DNA of 64,000 bases, taken from positions 8,086,928-8,150,927 of the forward strand of contig NC_083658.1 of assembly GCF_963576545.1 (NCBI RefSeq). Direction: 5' to 3'. The notes below the pieces were generated by a model. That model worked only from the letters and a program-made list of their open reading frames with translations. It ran no database searches and was not told where the DNA came from. Shown piece after piece: positions 59,806-64,000 of the stretch. The translations under genes and the position numbers were made by a program. The first letter of the stretch is position 1, and each line of letters opens with the position of its first letter. This DNA comes from Limanda limanda. Its lineage: Eukaryota > Chordata > Actinopteri > Pleuronectiformes > Pleuronectidae.

Positions 59806-60592
59806 AAAGATAATGGCGTTGTCGCCCTCCTCCTCTTTGCTTCTGTACGAACGGAGGCTGCACTGGCTACAGTTGAATTGTCTCATCACGAGACCAATTA
59901 ATCAGCTTCTCACAGTCAGACATGTTTGTTTACGTTTGACGTGAAGTCGGAGCTGGGCAATTTCAGGTCAGAATATCTGACAAATGAGTCGTCTGGAACG
60001 CAGCATTACACTCACACACACGGACAGTGAAGCAGCGATGATGGAGGAGCCCTCGATGACATTAATGACGGTTAATGACAAACACAGGGTTCCTACGGTC
60101 ATGAAAAACCTGGAAAAGTCATGGAATTGTAAAATATTTATTTCCAGGCCTGGAAAAGTGCTTGAAAAAATTTCTCGGAAGAAGTCATGGAAATTTATTA
60201 CATTCATATTTTCATGTCGTCAACGCAGAGTTTTAAATAATTCATATGCTTTTAAAAGGAATACACTCAAAATATAAGCAGGCATAAGCTCTCTCTGTCT
60301 ATCCTAATATCTATCTTTCGATGTAACATGAATACTATTTGTTCAATTTAATTATTGAGTATTTCTACTTCACTGTCTTAGTACTTTTACTTGTAATGGA
60401 ATATTCATTTACTGTCTTGTTACTTTTACCCCAGTGAATGATACGAATTCTACTTCCACCATTGATTAAGTTTATTTAGTTGCTTATACTGTAGAACTTG
60501 TAACAGTATTTCTGCTGTGCAGTATTAGTACTTTTCGTTGGCTGCTGGCTCGGAGCTCGGAGTCTCTGTTTCCTCCCGCTGGCTGTCTTTGT

Positions 60593-60915
60593 CATAGATA
60601 TATATATAAGGCTAGATATCTCGGCCACCGGAGTCGAATGTCCGCACATGGCGGCCATCTTGCTACATGCGGCTCGCCCACCCATAACATTGTGTTGTAG
60701 TGGTACGTACTTTTTATAGTTATGACACTGCATACTTATGAATAATTATGTTATTTGCTAAACCGAGTTATGGTTATTTAAAAAGTACGTATCATTACAA
60801 CATAATGTAATGGGTGGGCGAGACGCCTGTAGCAAGATGGCCGCCATGTGCGGACGTCCGACTCCATTGGCCGGCAACACGGACGAGACATCTAGCCTTA
60901 TATATATATCTATGA
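60593..60915. mobile_element. Palindromic MITE before exon D, unit 3
   Basis: Counterpart of 31903-32225, same length as unit 1. Confidence 0.85.
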
Positions 60916-60958
60916 TCTTTGTCCCCTCAGAGACGAGATGTGCGCAGAGAGGAGGAAT

Positions 60959-61259
60959 ATGGCCGCCGTACAGCTGCTGCGGGTGCCGGTCTTATATATA
61001 CAGTCTATGGTGTCGGTACGTGAGCGGATCAGCGCTGCCGCTGATGACTGCCTGCTGCAGGTGGAGAAAGGAGGAGGACAGGCTCAAGTCCCGGAGCTGA
61101 GAGCGATGCTAATGGCGGCCTGGGAGGAGATCCTCGCGGGGCTTGAGGAAACCTTGGCAGAGTACGAGGACCGAGTGGAGCAGTCCAAGCGGGAGATCTG
61201 CCGCCAGAGGAGGCTGCTCGATGCCGTGATGCAGCCCATAGTCCGGCTGCTCAGAGCAG
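60959..61259 (+). CDS. Orphan zinc-finger exon 1 (D), unit 3
   Basis: As in units 1 and 2, with Ala in EEILAGLEE. No exon 2 in the rest of the window. Confidence 0.65.
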
Positions 61260-61466
61260 GTCAGTCCCTAGAGGAACCGATAACAGGCTAACGTTAGCTA
61301 GCATCAGCTCGAGCAGCGGAGTTAATACGTCACTTCCTGTCCCTGTCTGCTGCGCCACCTCTCACATGAATAATGAGGTTTGATTGATGCTGTTGTGAAC
61401 GAGTCTGTGCAGAAAACATGCTGCTCTGTTGCTCATGTCTGAAACAGAAAGTTTGGACACATTTCT

Positions 61467-62492
61467 ACGGTGGTCCTGAGAGCTCAACGCACAGCAACTT
61501 AAGAAAACACATGCAAGTGGACCAAACACAAGCAAAGTAAGAAAACATCTTCATCAATTTCACAACACAACACATTACAGAAATCAAGGCAATACAAAAA
61601 TGCGCAGCAAATAGAGAAACGACACCGGAAGCGTTCCAGTGGACAGCTAAAAGTTATGGACACTGCTGCCAGAGGAGACACAAAAACGTTCAATACATCA
61701 TACAAATTCGGTTCTACACAGGGGTCGGCTCCTCAGCCCCTCTGCAGTGGCTGCACAGTGAGTGAACATCACTTTCATTTTTTAAATCATCATCGTATCA
61801 GGCCATCATGATATACCAGGAGCGGGCAAGTGTGTCTGTGTGTGTGTAGCTCCTGTTATTTGTCTGTGGGTCTCTCCGCCCACTCGCTCGCAGAGACCCA
61901 CAGTGAGATCTGATCACGGAAGACAGTCTGAGCTAGAGACATGCTGTTTTCTCTTGTTAAACTGAATAAACAGTGCTAACAAGCAAGCCCCTGTTTGTGA
62001 GGCAATTTATTGTCCATAGTGTGCAGGGGTAGAAAACCTTCATCTCAAAAGTGACATTTTGCCCCCTCTTCTGAGCGAGCGGGCGGGGTAGGGGACCCGG
62101 GGCCGGTGCGCTCGCTATACACACACACTCGCCCGCTCCTGGTATTTCATGATGGCCTGATACGATGATGATTTTAAAAATGAACGTGAAGTTCACTCAC
62201 GTTCATCTTTACGTTCATTTTAATAATATGAAACTGATTCGTTTTGTTCAGCGTTCGCGAAAAATATGCACAACACTGTCTCCTGTGGCAGCAGTGTCCA
62301 TAACTTTTAGCTGTCCTCTGGAAACACTTCCGGTGTCGTTTCTCTATTTGCTGCGCATTTTTGTATTGGCCTTGAGTTCTGTCATGTGTTGTGTTGTGAA
62401 AGTGATGGAGATATTTTCTTACTTTGCTTGTGTTTTGTCCACTTGCATGTGTTTTCTTAAGTTGCTGTTCATTGAGCTCTCGAGGCCACCGT
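61467..62492. mobile_element. DNA transposon with long inverted ends, unit 3
   Basis: Counterpart of 32777-33802. Confidence 0.85.
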
Positions 62493-63104
62493 ACATTCCT
62501 CTGAGTTTTACCCACAGGTCTTGTCTGAAAGCAGCTTAACCAACTAACGTCCCCTCGCCCTGTTCTCCTCGGTTAGTGACCTAATTGGTTTATTTGGCCT
62601 CAAAATGAAAAACCTTTTTACCAGAACCCCTTTGTTTTATGCTGCTTCCTTTACGAACTGCGTCGTATCACCAACTGTAAACAACCTCAACATCTCATTC
62701 ATATGCTTTTAAAAGAAATACACTCAAAATATAAGCAGGCATATGCTCTCTCTGTCTATCCATCTATCTATCTACCTTTCGATCTTTCGATGTAACATGA
62801 ATACTGTTTGTTCAATTTAATTATTGAGTATTTCTACTTAACTGTCTTAGTACTTTTACTTGTAATGGAATATTAATTTACTGTCTTGTTACTTTTACCT
62901 CAGTGAATGATACGAATTCTTCTTCCACCATTGGTAAAGTTTATTTAATTGCTTATACTGTAGAACTTGTAACAGAGTATTTCTACTGTGCAGTATTAGT
63001 ACTTTTCGTTTCCTCTTCGTCCTTCAGGCCAGCAGAAGTCTCTGGTTCCTGCTGCTGTCTCTCTCCGTTCGAGCCGAGCCTCGATGTGCTCAGAGAAGAG
63101 GAAC

Positions 63105-63408
63105 ATGGCCGCCGTGCAGCTGCTGCGGGTGTCGGTACATGAGCGGATCAGCGCTGCCGCTGAAGACTCCCTGCTGCAGGTGGAGAAAGGAGGAGGACAG
63201 GCTCAAGTCCCGGAGCTGAGAGCGATGCTAACCGAGCGGCTAATGGCGGCTGGGGAGGAGATCCTCGCGGTGTTTGAGGAAACCTTGGCAGAGTACGAGG
63301 ACCGAGTGGAGCAGTCCGAGCGGGAGATCTGCCGCCAGAGGAGGCTGCTCGATGCCGTGAGGCAGCCCGTAATCCTGGTGCAGCCCGTAGTCCTGCTGCA
63401 CAAAGCAG
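63105..63408 (+). CDS. Exon 1 of a further zinc-finger gene, partial
   Basis: Starts [20 protein letters not shown] as the others, then diverges ([25 protein letters not shown]). Donor GT at 63409 in phase 1. It lacks the second EDR repeat and has an 18-bp tandem duplication giving QPVILVQPVVLL. It probably represents the ancestral right-hand partner of the unequal crossover. Exon 2 would be beyond the window. Confidence 0.8.
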
Positions 63409-63615
63409 GTCAGTCCCTAGAGGAACCGCTCACATGCTAACGTTAGCTAGCATCAGCTCGAGCAGCAGAGTTAATACGTCACTTCCTGTCCCTGTCTGCT
63501 GCGCCACCTCTCACATGAATAATGAGGAGGATTTGATGCTGCTGTGAACGAGTCTGTGCAGAAAACCTGCTGCTCTGTTGCTCATGTCTGAAACAGAAAG
63601 TTTGGACACATTTCT

Positions 63616-64000
63616 ACGGTGGCCCTGAGAGCTACACGCACAGCAACTTAAGAAAACACATGTAAGTGGACCAAACACAAGCAAAGTAAGAAAACATCTT
63701 CATCAATTTCACAACACAACACAACACATTACAGAAATGCGCAGCAAAGAGAGAAACAACACCGGAAGCGTTTCCAGAGGACAGCTAAAAGTTATGGACA
63801 CTGCTGCCACAGGAGACACAAAAACATTCAATACATCATACAAATTCGGTTCTACACAGGGGTCGGCGCTAACGTGAACATAACGATGAATGGAGTGAAT
63901 GTCATGTTATTTTTTTAAATCATCATCGTATCAGGCCATCATGAAATACCAGGAGCGGGCCAGTGTGTGTGTGTGCCGAGAGCGCACCGGCCTTTGGCTC
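63616..64000. mobile_element. Left arm of the long-inverted-end transposon, cut by the window end
   Basis: Begins acggtggccctgagagct after acatttct (63608-63615), the same insertion site as at 32777. Internal sequence differs from the three units around 63870-63910. Confidence 0.8.

Overview
The window is vertebrate DNA, almost certainly from an acanthomorph teleost. It has a spliced receptor-phosphatase gene with the fish/human IA-2 sequence, C2H2 zinc-finger genes with the acidic IKEE-rich leader typical of percomorph fish, abundant hAT and Tc1 transposons, and a P-element relic of THAP9 type. All intact genes are on the + strand.

Region 1 (1-5300) holds the last eleven coding exons and 3' UTR of ptprn (IA-2), from the transmembrane exon to the stop codon. 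The phosphatase domain carries the two substitutions that make IA-2 a pseudophosphatase.

Region 2 (5300-19450) holds two complete two-exon zinc-finger genes, A (6333-9531) and B (11362-16300). Each has a helical N-terminal exon and a large exon with an acidic leader and seven fingers. Their introns and flanks are full of transposons, and several hAT-type insertions have readable 8-bp target duplications. A broken piece of ado (cysteamine dioxygenase) lies antisense in the first intron of gene A.

Region 3 (about 19696-63116) is three near-identical tandem units of 14731, 13945 and 14745 bp. Each contains: a zinc-finger gene C cut to two fingers by a shared TGA; in its intron an antisense relic of a P-element/THAP9 transposase with two hAT insertions; a copy of the ptprn 3' UTR tail; a leftover 3' end of a lost zinc-finger gene; an orphan first exon D; and a 1-kb inverted-repeat transposon. 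Copies 2 and 3 share changes absent from copy 1, and copy 2 alone has a deletion of about 788 bp. The crossover that made the array maps to a 48-bp stretch inside coding exon 1. Region 4 (63105-64000) starts another copy with a diverged first exon.

The most interesting observations concern transposons that shaped the genes. The stop codon of the zinc-finger genes is the first three bases of a hAT terminal repeat, with the lost fingers still visible beyond the target duplication. A transposon excision footprint adds nine in-frame codons to exon D. The 3' end of ptprn was carried along in the zinc-finger duplications. I see no CRISPR array, RNA gene or prokaryotic feature.
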